A stretch of 64,000 bases of DNA from Oikopleura dioica (lineage: Eukaryota; Chordata; Appendicularia; Copelata; Oikopleuridae), in NCBI GenBank assembly GCA_907165135.1, contig OU015569.1, forward strand, positions 4,030,001-4,094,000. The letters are read 5' to 3'. The notes beneath the pieces are model-generated. The model saw only the letters and a program-made list of their open reading frames with translations, did no database searches and was not told where the DNA came from. The position numbers and the translations under genes are program-made. Positions 13,014 through 24,895 of this stretch are shown piece by piece; the first letter of the stretch is position 1; each line of letters starts with the position of its first letter.

Positions 13014-16000
13014 ATGTCTTGGCATTTTCTAGAGAGATGGCTCGAACGAGCGAATCAGCACTCGACGCTGATAGGAAAGTTTTGGATAACTTACCTCATT
13101 GTCTGCAGAATGGTTATCATCGGTTCTATAGGTAAAAATCCAATCAACCGAGATCCTTTTTTATCTTAAAAGCGGCCCTAATTATCTTCATAAACCCTCC
13201 TTCGCTTCGTCACGCAATCAATTTTTTCTAAGAGTATAGATTGAAGCAATGATCACTTAGGGTGGCCTGTACAAATGAAGATGAGGCTTTGAAATATTTT
13301 AAATTATGAGCAAAGGAATTGTTATTATTCGTTTTTGGCAGTGTGTAATATTGCGATCGATAATTTATTCGCGTGATTTGGCACAGAATAATGGACAGTG
13401 TTTTTGATGCTCGAGGAGCATGTTATAAAGCTAATTGGAGAAAAATCCTATTTCAGAGTAAGTCCGTTTTGACGTTGATAGGGTTACCTGGTGCTCATCT
13501 CAAAAGCTCGTGGACGAGTTACAGTAAGCTGCCCTATCTACAGACAGTGCCGGCCCTTACTGCCCATCCCGATAATCATAAATATTACAATGCAATGTGG
13601 CAGCTCTTCTTCTCTACCAGTACAGTGAAATATACAGTTCTATCATGAATTTGTAGATTTATCTTACTAGTGACGTTTTTAATAAAAGAAAAACTTTAAA
13701 CAATGCTACATATTTATGACCAATTGAAATTTCAAATAACACCCGAATGGCTAATTTACTAATGGCTATCAAAAGAAATTTTGGAAATCAAGGAAGAGAA
13801 AAAGATGATTGAGGCTCTTTTTTTTCCACAGAAGTAACATATTAACATGATCGAGAAAAAAACTGTATTTGACAAGCATGATAAAGATAAAAGTCTTCTA
13901 AATAATTGAGAGAATTTAGATGAGAATCAATACTGATATTTGGCATTGTATTATGGACGCGTGAGCTTATTGCTCCTGCTAGCGAGGTGTTTTATTTATG
14001 ATTTTGCGCGTTGACATTTGAAAAAACAGAAAGTCAAGGAGATTTTTATCGATAAAATCTGCTATATTATTTATTTGTTGTGTTATATTATAAATTTTAG
14101 GAGACCGAGTTTACGCCGATGAACAGTCAGAATTTCGCTGCAATACCCAGCAACCTGGGTGTGTTCAGGTAATGCTAACGTATGGGCTTTCTGACGAAAA
14201 GAGGCTTATTGAAAATTGAGCATATTCCAAATTTACTTGCTTGTAACGGGTTATTAATGAATTAATGGATTCTGATCAGTGGCATCTCAGATTTGAAAAT
14301 GGAGAAGCTCCAAATTGATTTTATCATTCATTAACAGACAATTAATATTCTCCATCATCGTGTCTAGAGAACCTAATGATCCATTTTAATATTTTGTTCA
14401 AGTTATTTTATTGAGGAATATTTAGGTCTGCTACAACAAGTTCGCGCCAATTTCACATGTACGATTCTGGGGCTTTCAGCTCATGTGCGTGACGATGCCG
14501 TCTGTTGGCTTCATCGTCTATTCTGGTCATAAGGCGAAAGTGAGTGAGAAAGTTAAAATCGTTGCTCCTCAAGATGGGAGAAGATTCAGTTGATAACTGC
14601 TCAATTCAGGAAAAAATGCGCGTCGAACAATCAAAAAAGCAAGAAGCAAAGGCACAACTGATTGCAGAAAAGGTAAATTATTGTCGAGAATAAATAAAGT
14701 AAAAGCATTAAACTCGTTTATCCCTGGTGATTTCGAGTCCCTATGGGATGATGACCTACCCTTTTCTTTCGGTGTCAAGGGCACGGAATTGATTGCGCAT
14801 TCTTATTCAATGCGATGTCTTATGCTCTAAATTTAGAAATCCGAAAGGGCAGTGTCTACCTCAGGGAGCGTGCTACCTGCGGGTCAAAAGCCAACTACAA
14901 ACATGAAAGAAGCGCAAACGCAAACTCATCGCCAAACGGATGATGACTCCGATTCGTCGGGGAACAAGAACTACCACAGCAGGTACGAAAATTGTCATTT
15001 TCCCTGGATTCAGACAACATTCAGAAGATCGAGACATCATAGAAGTCGAGACAATACCAATGGACATCATACAAGCAGAAAGCACCAAAAGTCCCCACCT
15101 CAATATGAAAAAGAAGTGGAATATGACATGCCCCCTCCACCAATGCTCCAAACTGGCAAAGGATCTGATCTTCAAAACCAAGATCAGGTATGCCTCGAAA
15201 ATCCAAAATTATTAATGATGGAAACAGCCTGTCGTGCAGGCATTGCTCGATTCTTCAAAAGTGACGAAAGAAAACAAAGAAGAGTCCAAGAAAAAATGCG
15301 GCATAATGGTCGGAAAGTCCGTCTCGCAGCATTTTCATCTCTACATGGTTAGCACTTATTTTTGAAAAGGAAATGACTTTCGATCGCAGGCCAACGTATT
15401 CTTCCGTTTGGCTTCCGAAGCAACTTTCGGGATTCTTCAATTGTGGCTCTTTGGATATAAAGTGAAGGAGCTTTTCAAATGTCAGGGCTTTCCCTGCCCT
15501 CACGTCGTCGACTGTTTCATTTCTCGACCAGCAGAAAAAACTATTTTTCTCAATTTCATGCTAGGTACATTCTGAATACAAAACGGAAAATATTATATTT
15601 GTTTCTCAGGATTTACGATATTTTGCGTCATTTTAAATTTGATGGAGTTCAAGTACCTCTGCTATCTCTTCTTTAAAGCGAGAGTCAAGCTCACTGCCAA
15701 AAGAAGCCATCCTATACTGCCAAAACCTTCCTCCTTCCGAAACTTTCCTGCCTACGAGCCACTAGGAAAACCGCTAGGTGAGTCTGCAGTGTGAGAAAAC
15801 TCAAAGCCTGTTGATGATTTGTTTGGACAAGTTATTCCTGATCATATAGCGGCTGTCAGAATGATAAGTTGTTCCCTTGGTCTGCTTTAGAACATGTCAT
15901 TGACATGAGTATTCCAATTAGCAAGTCAGTTGTGGGGTGTCCGTTTTATTGTGCCCTTGGGGGTGTGCGTTCTCACCAGCATCACAATTTGCGTTGTCCT

Positions 16001-16275
16001 TGCCCCATCACTTCGCATATTTTAGGGTTTGACATGCCTGAGCCCCGCCCGCCAAATCAATCGCCCAAAGGACAAAATCAATTAGGCCTTGCACCTCCTC
16101 CTCCTATGCATCCACAGGTAATCGCAGTCAAATATAGCTGAAGTAATGATTTTGATAGAGCTACGTTGACGTCGATGCGGCGGCGTCGACATTTGGAAAC
16201 GGACACTTCGCTACTTCTGCCGGCGAAGTGGAGAAGCGCGAGAGCCGTTGGAATCTCCCGAAAAAGAAGTCGTAG
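13014..16275 (+). CDS. connexin (gap junction protein)
   Basis: Four-pass gap-junction subunit. Exon 1 (13014-13131) starts MSWHFLERWLERANQHSTLI and runs into TM1 (GKFWITYLIVCRMVIIGSI). This frame is offset from the longest open frame there. Exon 2 (14101-14168) gives extracellular loop 1, YADEQSEFRCNTQQPGC, with the connexin C-x6-C pattern. Exon 3 (14426-14539) reads VCYNKFAPISHVRFWGFQL and enters TM2. Exons 4-7 (14610 to about 15380) encode a long, charged cytoplasmic loop. The exon from 15390 gives TM3 and loop 2, CQGFPCPHVVDCFISRP, a connexin signature. The exon from about 15610 gives TM4 (TIFCVILNLMEFKYLCYLFF). Two last exons give a Pro-rich tail ending RWNLPKKKS-TAG at 16273-16275. Most introns are 30-60 nt; intron 1 is 969 nt. 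Confidence 0.93.
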
Positions 16276-17411
16276 AATATTCTTATTTATAGACAAATGC
16301 CGACCCTTCCCCGTCTTAAACTTTGCACACATATGACAGCATAATATGTATAGATTATTGATATTTTACTGAGAACACTTTTAAATAGAATACAGTTTGA
16401 AAATCTTAACATTCTTGCTGGGAACTCATAGGAGCTCAATTAGCATCTTCCCTGGCGGAAAATATGGCGGCAAGTGACTTCCTGGGCGATTGTTCAAATA
16501 CTAGTTTGAAAGAGTATATTTACCTTCTGTTAATTCACCATTTTTTCGCAAAGTCAGAACTTTAGCAAAAGCTGTGCAAATGCCCTTGACCGCAAACTAG
16601 CAGCAATGATGCTAGCTTCGAAATAGGAACGAGAAAAAGACCAAAAGAAAGATAGATTGATACATAATAGAGACGAAAGAGCAAGATTACAGTGATGGTA
16701 ACCTGGGAAGATGAACACGATCAAGATTTACCAAGAAAAACGCTGAAAGATTATTATGTGACTGGGAAAAGGTTCAACATTATTTTGAATCTCATCGTAG
16801 CGCAATTAGAATTCCTTATCGTTTCGTTAATGAAGCTTTTTCAAATAAAAACAAAAACTGAGAAAGTACTGTACTAGCCATTGTGTATTAGACGAGAATA
16901 ATTCTGATGGCGAAGCGGATGCGATAGAGATAGTAAATACACTCGTTCTGTTTAAGTACCAGAACTAGATGACGGTCTCTAGAGAAATGACATTTGCTAA
17001 CATAGTGTTAGATGTTTACTTGAATTTAGTTGAAACTCAGAAAAGTATAAGTTCGTCGTTTATATACAAGGTAAGATTATTGACGGTTATCTACTTTCCT
17101 ATTGAAAGTGCAACGATTAAACAATTACTTTAGCTACCATAATCGAATTTATCAAAATTTTCACTTTCAGTAATATATATACCTCGGTATCTCCGAACTC
17201 AAAAGACAAATATGTTCACTTGAAAACTTCAACCTTATTATTCGCAGGCTAGTTACATTAGAATATTTCATTTTTCTTGCTCAACATGAAGATTTTTCCT
17301 GATTCAACAAAAGTTTTAATTACTACTAGAAATTTATATTTGGAGTCGAGATTCTTTCAAATATAGAAGGAAAGGTCTTTGACTGGGCTTAGTTGGCAGA
17401 TCCTCGAATAG
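16276..17411. other. intergenic / unresolved 5' part of next gene
   Basis: No convincing coding sequence. A 62-codon ATG frame at 16692-16877 (+) reads MMVTWEDEHDQDLPRKTLKD... and could be a first exon of the downstream gene, but I cannot connect it. Confidence 0.3.
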
Positions 17412-18503
17412 GCTATCACTCAATTAGTACACAAATCCTTCAGCAATTATCAGACTTGGAATTATCGTTCTGTGTCGCGAGCAAATCGTCCTTACGCAAA
17501 CAGATCTTTGCAAAGTCCTAAGCTTCCCAAATACACTGGCCCGCTTCCTTGGCGACATGGAATAGCATCGTCGGAAAACATTCCGTACACACGCTTCTGT
17601 GTTTGTTGAAAAGACGCTTTTGACGGTCCGAACAAAGAAAGTTTGGCTAAGTCTGATAAGTATTTACTGTAAAGCACTTTGGATCAAAAGCCACTTTTGT
17701 CAAAAACTGCTGTGGATCGGAGACGCACTTCCCTTTTCAAAAATAATAAAAAACGCTAAACAAGACCTTATTATTCGATGGTTCAGAGATCAACAACAAC
17801 TCCTTGGTTCTCCTCGAGATACACCTTCAACAAAGATGCTGCAACTTTCACGCTGCCAATAAATTTAGAGGTAGAGAAGCCCGATTATTTCAAAGCACAA
17901 ACGTAGCTCTTAGGCTCTGCGGGGTCTGACGCCCCTTGAGTACATCACGGACTATCTGAAAATCGTTCCTCGTCGTCAGCGTCTTTACAAGAAACTCTGG
18001 GACCTTCGAATATCAAAACATCGACGATCAAAGAGAAAAGACGAGGATGACTTCGACCCCGATAGACTCAATCTTGAGGAACTGGCAGCCGCGTTCTTTG
18101 ACTTTTGGAGAGGTGCAACTATTTTAAACGTATTTTTCACCCTTTACTGGCAGGCGCTGTGTCGGCAGATAGTTTCACGAGAATGGGCGAGACCCTCAAT
18201 TTCCAAGGATTGGAAGAATTTGACGAGAAGCAATTTTACAGCGTGACTGCATTCTGGTAACATCATTTTTCCCCATCAAATCAGCATTTTCATTAGCGAA
18301 CGCTTCATGGCAAACGAAGACAAGAAGAAAGGACTGCAATTCAAAAAGACGGTGAAAGGTAGGCGACAAGGAGAAAAACAAGAACTCTAAAAATTCAAGA
18401 CCAAGAACGAGCCGACTTCAGTAGTTTCGGAAAATTCGAAAGATTTAAAATCTCCAAAGAAATGTTTTGCCTGTTCTCCTGCGTCAAGCAATTTAACTCT
18501 TAG
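17412..18503 (+). CDS. unrecognised multi-exon gene (3' part resolved)
   Basis: Five exons read in frame across short introns. The first visible exon starts after a TAG acceptor at 17411: AITQLVHKSFSNYQTWNYRS, later LPKYTGPLPWRHGIASSE. Then follow WFSSRYTFNKDAATFTLPINLE, joined by a 43 nt intron to ALRGLTPLEYITDYLKIVPR, then LNLEELAAAFFDFWRG | AVSADSFTRMGETLNFQG | ERFMANEDKKKGLQFKKTVK | ...FCLFSCVKQFNS-TAG at 18501. Each junction is GT-AG and keeps the frame, so the gene is real. An alternative start is ATG 17778. The family is unknown to me. Short Pro/Tyr motifs and the lack of membrane segments would suit an axonemal or cytoplasmic protein, but that is only a guess. Confidence 0.6.
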
Positions 18504-18622
18504 TGCATTTAAATTTTGAAATCGAAAGATTTTCCAGAGTAATAAACAAACTTTCATTCAACATAATAAAATTTATTCAATTACGTTCGGCAGCTCTTTA
18601 GCGGCAGTAGCTGGGGACAGAT

Positions 18623-19654
18623 TTAATTCTGCGCCGCTCTATTGTTGTAAACTTGGCTCTTCTCTCGTTCTCGCACTTTCTCGGCATTCAGCTGATCGAG
18701 CTGACTCTTGCAGTGCATTCGGGCTCGTGCTACGTCGTTCTCCGTAAGGACCTCTTCCGCGCGCTGCTCGATGCTCTTTATTCCCGAGCGGAAGATCTTC
18801 TCCCAATTGTAGACAGTCTTCGCCCGCGCACCGAACTCCCAGGTCAGCACCCGTTGATTGTCATTTTCAATCATTGTTTGGGTGCTCAAGTCTTTCTTTG
18901 TCATGCTTTAAAATCAAATTAATGACCATGAGGAGGTGAGTGTTAAGGTTTGCGCCCTTGTCTCGGCATTCTGTGTAGAAACCTGAGTCAGGTTTCCATC
19001 ACAATCTATTTATAACCTGTGGCGAAACGGTTAAAAAAACAACCCTACGCGGCTTTTTACAAATTTTAAAGCTCTTTCAGGCCCCTGACTCAGGTTTCTA
19101 CACTGGTTGCCCAGCCAAGCTGCAAGTATCGTAACTTACGCGACCCGTTTGATTAAGTTGCTTTTCTCGAGCATACTTATGAGCTGTTTGGCACTCTTGC
19201 CGCCATGGAGGCTATCTGGTTTGTCCCATTCGATCTTCAGCTTCTCGATGAAGATTTTCTTCATCTCGGGCTCGGTTAATTTCCCTTTTCGGAAGAACAT
19301 CACATGCATGAGCATGGTAGCGATGTGATCGAGCGAGGAAAAGTTATTTTCGGGCTTTTCTTCGGGCGAAAGAACCTTTTCTTCGACGAACACCGCCATT
19401 TCTTGCTGGTCACGAGGGAGAATGAGCTGGAGTCCTGGAGAGAAATGCAGGTCCATTCCGAACATTTGCTAAAAAACGCTAAAGATCATATTGACAGAAG
19501 AAGACACCTTGAATTGAGGAGCCATCTCCTTGAAATCTTTCACGCTCATTCCAGCGAGTTTGGCGATATCACCTGGTTGCTTTCCGGCATTCTTGCCGTT
19601 TATGATCACTTGGATCATCTGTTTGAGACGCTCCCGCCGTTCGTCTCGGTTCAT
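18623..19654 (-). CDS. NSMCE3-like: MAGE-domain protein, NSMCE3-like (SMC5/6 complex)
   Basis: Three exons. Exon 1 starts at ATG 19654 (MNRDERRERLKQMIQVII) and ends ...FKEMAPQFK. A 42 nt intron leads to QMFGMDLHFSPGLQLILPR, then SLDHIATMLMHVMFFRKGKL, then KSAKQLISMLEKSNLIKRV. A GTAAGTT donor at 19139 opens a 234 nt intron (18906-19139). Exon 3 reads AMTKKDLSTQT..., then RVLTWEFGARAKTVYNWEKI, and stops at 18623. The order of motifs matches the MAGE homology domain: FG(I/M)xL, the LxxIATMLM..MFxxKG helix, and the final WEFGARA strand (WGPRA in vertebrate MAGEs). Non-vertebrate animals usually have one MAGE gene, NSE3, a winged-helix subunit of the SMC5/6 DNA-repair complex. The assignment is by motif order only. 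Confidence 0.62.
18968..19122. mobile_element. MITE-like element in NSMCE3-like intron 2
   Basis: Twenty-base inverted ends (18973-18992 and 19084-19103) read GTGTAGAAACCTGAGTCAGG and its reverse complement. They are followed outward on the right by GGTTGCCCAGCCAAGCTG, which also appears in related copies at 26414, 28767 and 56003. There is no coding capacity. It makes up about two thirds of the 234 nt intron. Confidence 0.65.
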
Positions 19655-19700
19655 TCTTGATCTAAATCACTCTCTGACGGCTGAGATAATGCAAAAAGAT

Positions 19701-19772
19701 TGCGATGGCCGGGAATCGAACCCGGATCTAATGCTTGGAAGGCATCAATGCTGACCATTACACCACCAACGC
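19701..19772 (-). tRNA. tRNA-Gly (anticodon TCC)
   Basis: Read on the minus strand: acceptor GCGTTGG with CCATCGC (one T-T mismatch), D-arm with GTGGTGTAATGGTCAGC (A-box), anticodon stem ATGC/GCAT holding loop CTTCCAA (anticodon TCC), T-arm CCGGGTTCGATTCCCGG (perfect stem, B-box GGTTCGATTCC), discriminator A. It lies 47 bp upstream of the NSMCE3-like start codon. Confidence 0.95.
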
Positions 19773-20792
19773 TTGGGATAAATGCGAAAAGACGGGCGTT
19801 ATTTGGTTGCAATAAATTTATTAAGAGTTTCATTTAAAGCATCGCAAAAAAAAGAAATGATGAAGTGTTGGAGATTCACAATATATAAACTTATAGAGGT
19901 CCATCAGTAACGAAGAAAAGGATAACAGGAGTTGTTTTGAAAATAGGTCTAAGATCTAGTTCCACTAGAAATGAAACAAAGGGCAGATTTTGAAGCCATC
20001 ACGGATTTGTGTGAGTGAGGACACTTTTGTTGAACTTCTGTTAAAGAGAACTTGAGGAGGCGTCTTTTCATAAGCACCGGTAAAAGACGTTATTTTAAAT
20101 AAAAATTATAAAAAGCTTGCGTAGGATTGAAGACCTGAGAAAGAGAAACGAGCCGGGTTTTGTGGAGGCTCTAGTTTTTTTTTAATGAAAATTGTTTAGA
20201 AGTAAAAGAGGAGAGTACCGCAACCAAGTAACAGCACTAAACACCTTTGATTATCTAGTACAGAATTTTTCGCGGGTTTAGATAGCGGGATAGACTTCAA
20301 ATGAGCATTCTCAAGATGTCTATCGAGTTCAGAAACTCGTCAGGTATCAAAAGAAAGTTTTTTTGAAAAAGCCAAGAAACTAAAAATTGCGAGTCAAGAA
20401 AAATTGGCAATTTTTTTTTGTCGAAATGGTTTGATATCATATACCCGTGTTAAAATTAATTCTTATTTTTTTATCTTTGAAAATTTTTAAACAAAAAAAA
20501 GGAAACAGCAAAAGATATGGAAGTTTGATTTGAGGCGTGGTGGTATACGATAGGATTTAGTTAAGAAAGCTCTTGAGAATTAGAACACCCTAGTTAAAAT
20601 TTTTAAAGAATCGAAATTATGAATATTGCAAAGACTAGCGTTTTGGTGTTTGTGTAAAGGGACCTATGTGGACCACCTATAGTTGGATCTATATTGTGTG
20701 TAGGAGAACCATTCCGCGCAGATTGTCGTTATGCCATTTATGCCAGCCGGTAAAATATCTTCATGGTCGAACTTTTTTCCCATAAAGATAGT
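19773..20792. other. 1 kb spacer, nothing recognised
   Basis: AT-rich DNA between tRNA-Gly and the 3' end of the SLC7 transporter. No open frame worth reporting. It must include the transporter 3' UTR. Confidence 0.4.
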
Positions 20793-23700
20793 TTAGTGTT
20801 TTTCCGATTCAGAGGAGACCAAGACCGCTTCCGTTCGATTTTCTTTCGCCACGCCGTTTCCATTGACCAGAGCCTAAAAATTTAGTGAATATCTGTGAAC
20901 TTTCTTTAGCGAAGGTCAGTCCTAGCATGCTTTTATGTGTATTATCTGCATGTAGTTCAAATAGACTAAATCGACTTTGCTTTTTTTATCGAGAAGAGTC
21001 GATATTTTTCAATAAGTAAGGATAAGTTTGTACCCTTGAATGTCTGAATTCTTTTCCCTGAAGACGATAGATGATAGTTATATAAACATGCATACCATTT
21101 GCTCTTGAGATTTTCCATTGGAAATTCCATGCTTCTTGTAGTCTGGATTCTCAGAAGAGTGTTTCCATCCGTACCCGAAGTATATCGCGTATCCGGCTAA
21201 AAGAAAGATATTTCCCGAGTTTTAGTCCTTTCTCTACCTGCAAGCCAGAAGGTGAGCTTGACCCAGATCGTCCATCGCAAGAACACCATCAGATAGACAT
21301 TGACAAGGATGTTTACAACAGGGATGAATGGGATGAGAGGTACCTTAAAAATGACCATCTTGATATAAGAGCAACAATACCTTGAAGTTGAGAACGGCCT
21401 CCGACTCCGGTTGGCGCCAGATAAAAATGCTGAATACGATAATTAAAACGCCGAAAACGAGCATTCCCTTCGTCCACTCGAACTTTGAGCACACTGAGAA
21501 GAGGATCGAAAAGATAGCTGAATGCGGCTTTAGAAAGGATGTTCAGCATTTGCACTCATTACCAATAAAAGAGGTGGAGTACGACACAGCCTGTGCGGAC
21601 AATTCGGTGGGAGTGCCATATCGAGGCGAGAAAAAATCCTTGATGGCAAAAGTCTCCGCAGAAGTATCAATTACTGGATCAGCGGATGTGTCCAATCTGT
21701 AGCGAAGTACCATGACCGACGTAGCGACAAGAGTGTAAGCCATAAGGGTTCCAATCGACATGAAATCAACCAGTTCTTCGAGATCGAAGACGAGCGCAAG
21801 TACAGCTAAAGAACCAAATGAACAAATAGAAACAGAATATTCATTCAAGTGAAGTTTGCAAATTTTTATGTCTTTCGTACTATGGATCAAAGTGGAAAGC
21901 TATTCACTAGCTTCAGCGAATTACTTTTCATCAATCAATTGGAGGGCCGATTAGCCTTTGAGAAATAATCACGAAATAAATACCTTGCATAATTTGCGCG
22001 CACTAGACTTTCTTCTGCATTGGACAAATTAAGAGAAAATAAATCAAGCTAGCTTACCGGCGAGGGCACCAGAAACAGCAGTAGCGATAATGGGCGTTTT
22101 GGTTTTTTCAGAAACTTCGGCGAGTTTTCGGAATAGAATTCCGTCTTCGGCCATGGCGTAAATGACGCGCGGCATGGGAAACATTGCGCCGAGCAGAGAC
22201 GTAGTCAGCGCACAGGTGGCACCGATACCAGTCAAATACTGGTTCACAGGGTCACAACGCATTCTGTGTGTCAACATTTCTTGGAGGAGAAGAGACCCTT
22301 TCCTTGGCCCAGGGCATTCCATTACGAGCAAAGGCAGCGGGCAATGGCGCTTCTTTGTCCAAGAAGAAATAAGGCACCATCAAAGTCAAGCTAGCGGAGA
22401 CACCAAGGTACGCAACGCAGCATACAATCAAGGAAAGAACAATGGAATAGGGAATATCTCGCTGAATCGGAAATGAGCAACTCTAACTGCTACCTAAATT
22501 ACCTGAGGGTTGATAGCTTCTTCGCCAGTGGTAGCGATGGCATCGAAGCCAACGAAAGCGTAGAAACAGGTGGCAGTGCCAGCGATGACGCCTGAAAAGC
22601 CGTATGGAAGGAAACCACCACTTCCGGGCCATTCGCCTTCTTCTGGATCACGGGCTGTCTGATCAACGTTAAACGATATGTTCCCTTGAGAGTAATTCTC
22701 TAAGATGCTCATTCCATTCGATTTCTGTTAGTGGGATTTTTCACGCGTTAGTTTGAAAATAAATTTAATTTTTGCGGATCTCACAACACTTGTGCATGAA
22801 TTCGAAACTCGCAAGAAAACTCGGAAAGGGAAAAATTATTGGACAATCCAAAATTTCATGAAATCACTCCTTAGAAATTCTGGTAAAAGAAAAAGACACT
22901 CGATTGAAAATGCACTCAAGCTAGTTCTACCGATTGCGGATTAAAAGTCCCATCCTCCCAGAATACATGGTTGGTGTGGTTGATGTCGCGGCAAGAAACA
23001 GTGGACGTCGAGATATTGTCGGAAAACTGATGTTCCACCAAGTAGTTAACTTCGGTCTGGTTGAGCGTCCAGTTTTCGAAAAAGGGTCTATCACCACCGA
23101 CGAATAATCCGGCGAAAGTGACGAACACGATCACGACGATGTTGACCATTGTGAAAAGCTTGTTGATAAAGGCGACTTCTTCGACTCCATAAGCGAGGAG
23201 ACCTGGGATTTGGTTTTTGCGCAAGGCAGAGGGATGGATTACTTACAGCAGAGGAGGATGATGATCACAGCAGCGAATATGTCAGGATAAGATTCGGTGA
23301 AGGAACTGCTGAAGTGGGGCATGTACTGCACAGTGAAGGAGCGAATTTGGCATCCTATCAGCGCGTCCAAATTCGTACTCCACGCTTTTGCCACAGACGC
23401 TGTCCCAACAACGTACGAGAGCACGAGATTCCATCCGATGGTCAACGCGCAGAACTCGCCCATTGTCACGTAGCTGAGGCGATCGAAATTAGATATATTC
23501 ATTCTTAGCATTGCATACCTATAGATATAGCCGGAACCTGCCTTTGGGACTCGCGCGCCGAACTCGGCGTAGCACATTCCAGAGAGGATGGAAGAGAAGG
23601 CTGCGATTATAAAGGAGAGGATAACGGCCGGGCCAGAGGCTTCTCGGCCGACTTGTCCAGAAAGGACGTAGACCCCAGCTCCGAGGGTCGAGCCGACTCC

Positions 23701-23882
23701 GATCGAGGTGAGATCAAGGAGTCCCAGCGTTCTCTTTTCATGTGTTCAGCAAGATTTACCCTTTTAGAAAAAGAAACGCTAGAATTATTGTTGAGCCGGA
23801 CCTTGAGCTTGGTCTCGGTCTTCTCCTCGTCAGAGAAGACCTTTCTACGCGTCATTGCGTTGAGTACATCTGTCAGTGGCAT
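20793..23882 (-). CDS. cationic amino-acid transporter, SLC7A1-4 (CAT) type
   Basis: About ten exons, with ATG at 23882 ([16 protein letters not shown]) and TAA at 20793. Conserved CAT blocks appear in order: [20 protein letters not shown] (TM1), [60 protein letters not shown], then [52 protein letters not shown], and [20 protein letters not shown] near the C-terminus. The tail ends [10 protein letters not shown]. CATs are 14-TM plasma-membrane carriers for arginine and lysine, about 600 aa. One internal junction (WAK | [11 protein letters not shown]) needs a GA-AG intron at 22239-22302; the other introns I read are GT-AG. Confidence 0.93.
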
Positions 23883-24895
23883 TGTCGATGTAGTTTAATA
23901 TTTTTGCGTCCGTCGATGTGGTCAGCTTGTCTCGAGACAGTTCTCTAAAAAAGTGAAGGATTAGATAGCTGGTTGCCGCAATTTATACGAGAAAAAAATA
24001 GTATGGGAGTAAAGGAGCATCACCGATAAGTAGCGCCGCAGGCGGGCTAACGACGTCATTCGCCAAAAGCCTGTAATTGACGCAACGATAGTTCAGTTCA
24101 CAAATTCCTTGTCCGTGAAAATAAAAACGGTCTCTTTCGTAAACCTAGTTTAGTAAATTATGAGAAGGTGCGGGAGTAAATTTCTAAATAGATCCAAATT
24201 AACGGAAGCGGAAATACTATATCTTCATTAATTCAGGACGCGATTTTCACGTGGTACTGTATTTCTTCCATAAAAGGGGGGACTCTGTTTTAACATGAGA
24301 ATCTCTTTTTTAGGTGACAATTAGTCGCTGACATGCGCTAGAGAAAAAATACCTTGACTTGACATTTTTGCCAACAACGCCCTGTCCTCTCAGACTTAAA
24401 CGCTTTAGCTACTGGGAGAATACTCTGTTGTTACTTGTTAATGATGATAGTAATTACTAATGACGGGTATTAAGTATTTAATTAATAATGAGTTTTGAAA
24501 ATATGAATTCGGATAAATTAAAAGAAGGAATTACGCGAAAATGAATTAGGAAATGGAAGATTTGTTGAATGTCTCTCCTGAATTCAATAAAATAGGGATG
24601 GAAAAATAGGCGTGTTCTGTTAACTCAGCGAAAATTAAAAATTGGTCTCGAGCGTGGGCAAAAACGTTCTGGCGCGCGCTGATGACTCAGAGAAATACGA
24701 AAAAGATCCTTTTCTGAAGAGCAGATCCTGCTTTCTTCTCTTTTCGGCATCTCTTTCCCCACTTTCCTGAGTCGGGTTTAGTCTTTATGAAAGTTGAAGC
24801 AATTATTGATTGAAATTTGTTTCATTATTCAAGCATGATGAAATGTTTCCGAAGAAAATAACGATTTTTTTCTTCTTCAGAAAAAGATTCATTTG
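23883..24895. promoter_or_regulatory. divergent intergenic region between CAT and CIAO3 genes
   Basis: A 1.0 kb spacer separating two genes transcribed away from each other (CAT from 23882 leftwards, CIAO3 from 24896 rightwards). It should hold both promoters. AT-rich, no gene, and no motif I would name. The role is inferred from gene orientation only. Confidence 0.4.

Noticed and set aside
18596-18904. 93-aa separate gene starting ATG 18904
   Set aside because: It joins in frame to the upstream MAGE exons through a GTAAGTT...AAAG intron and supplies the WEFGARA end of that domain, so it is exon 3 of the NSMCE3-like gene.
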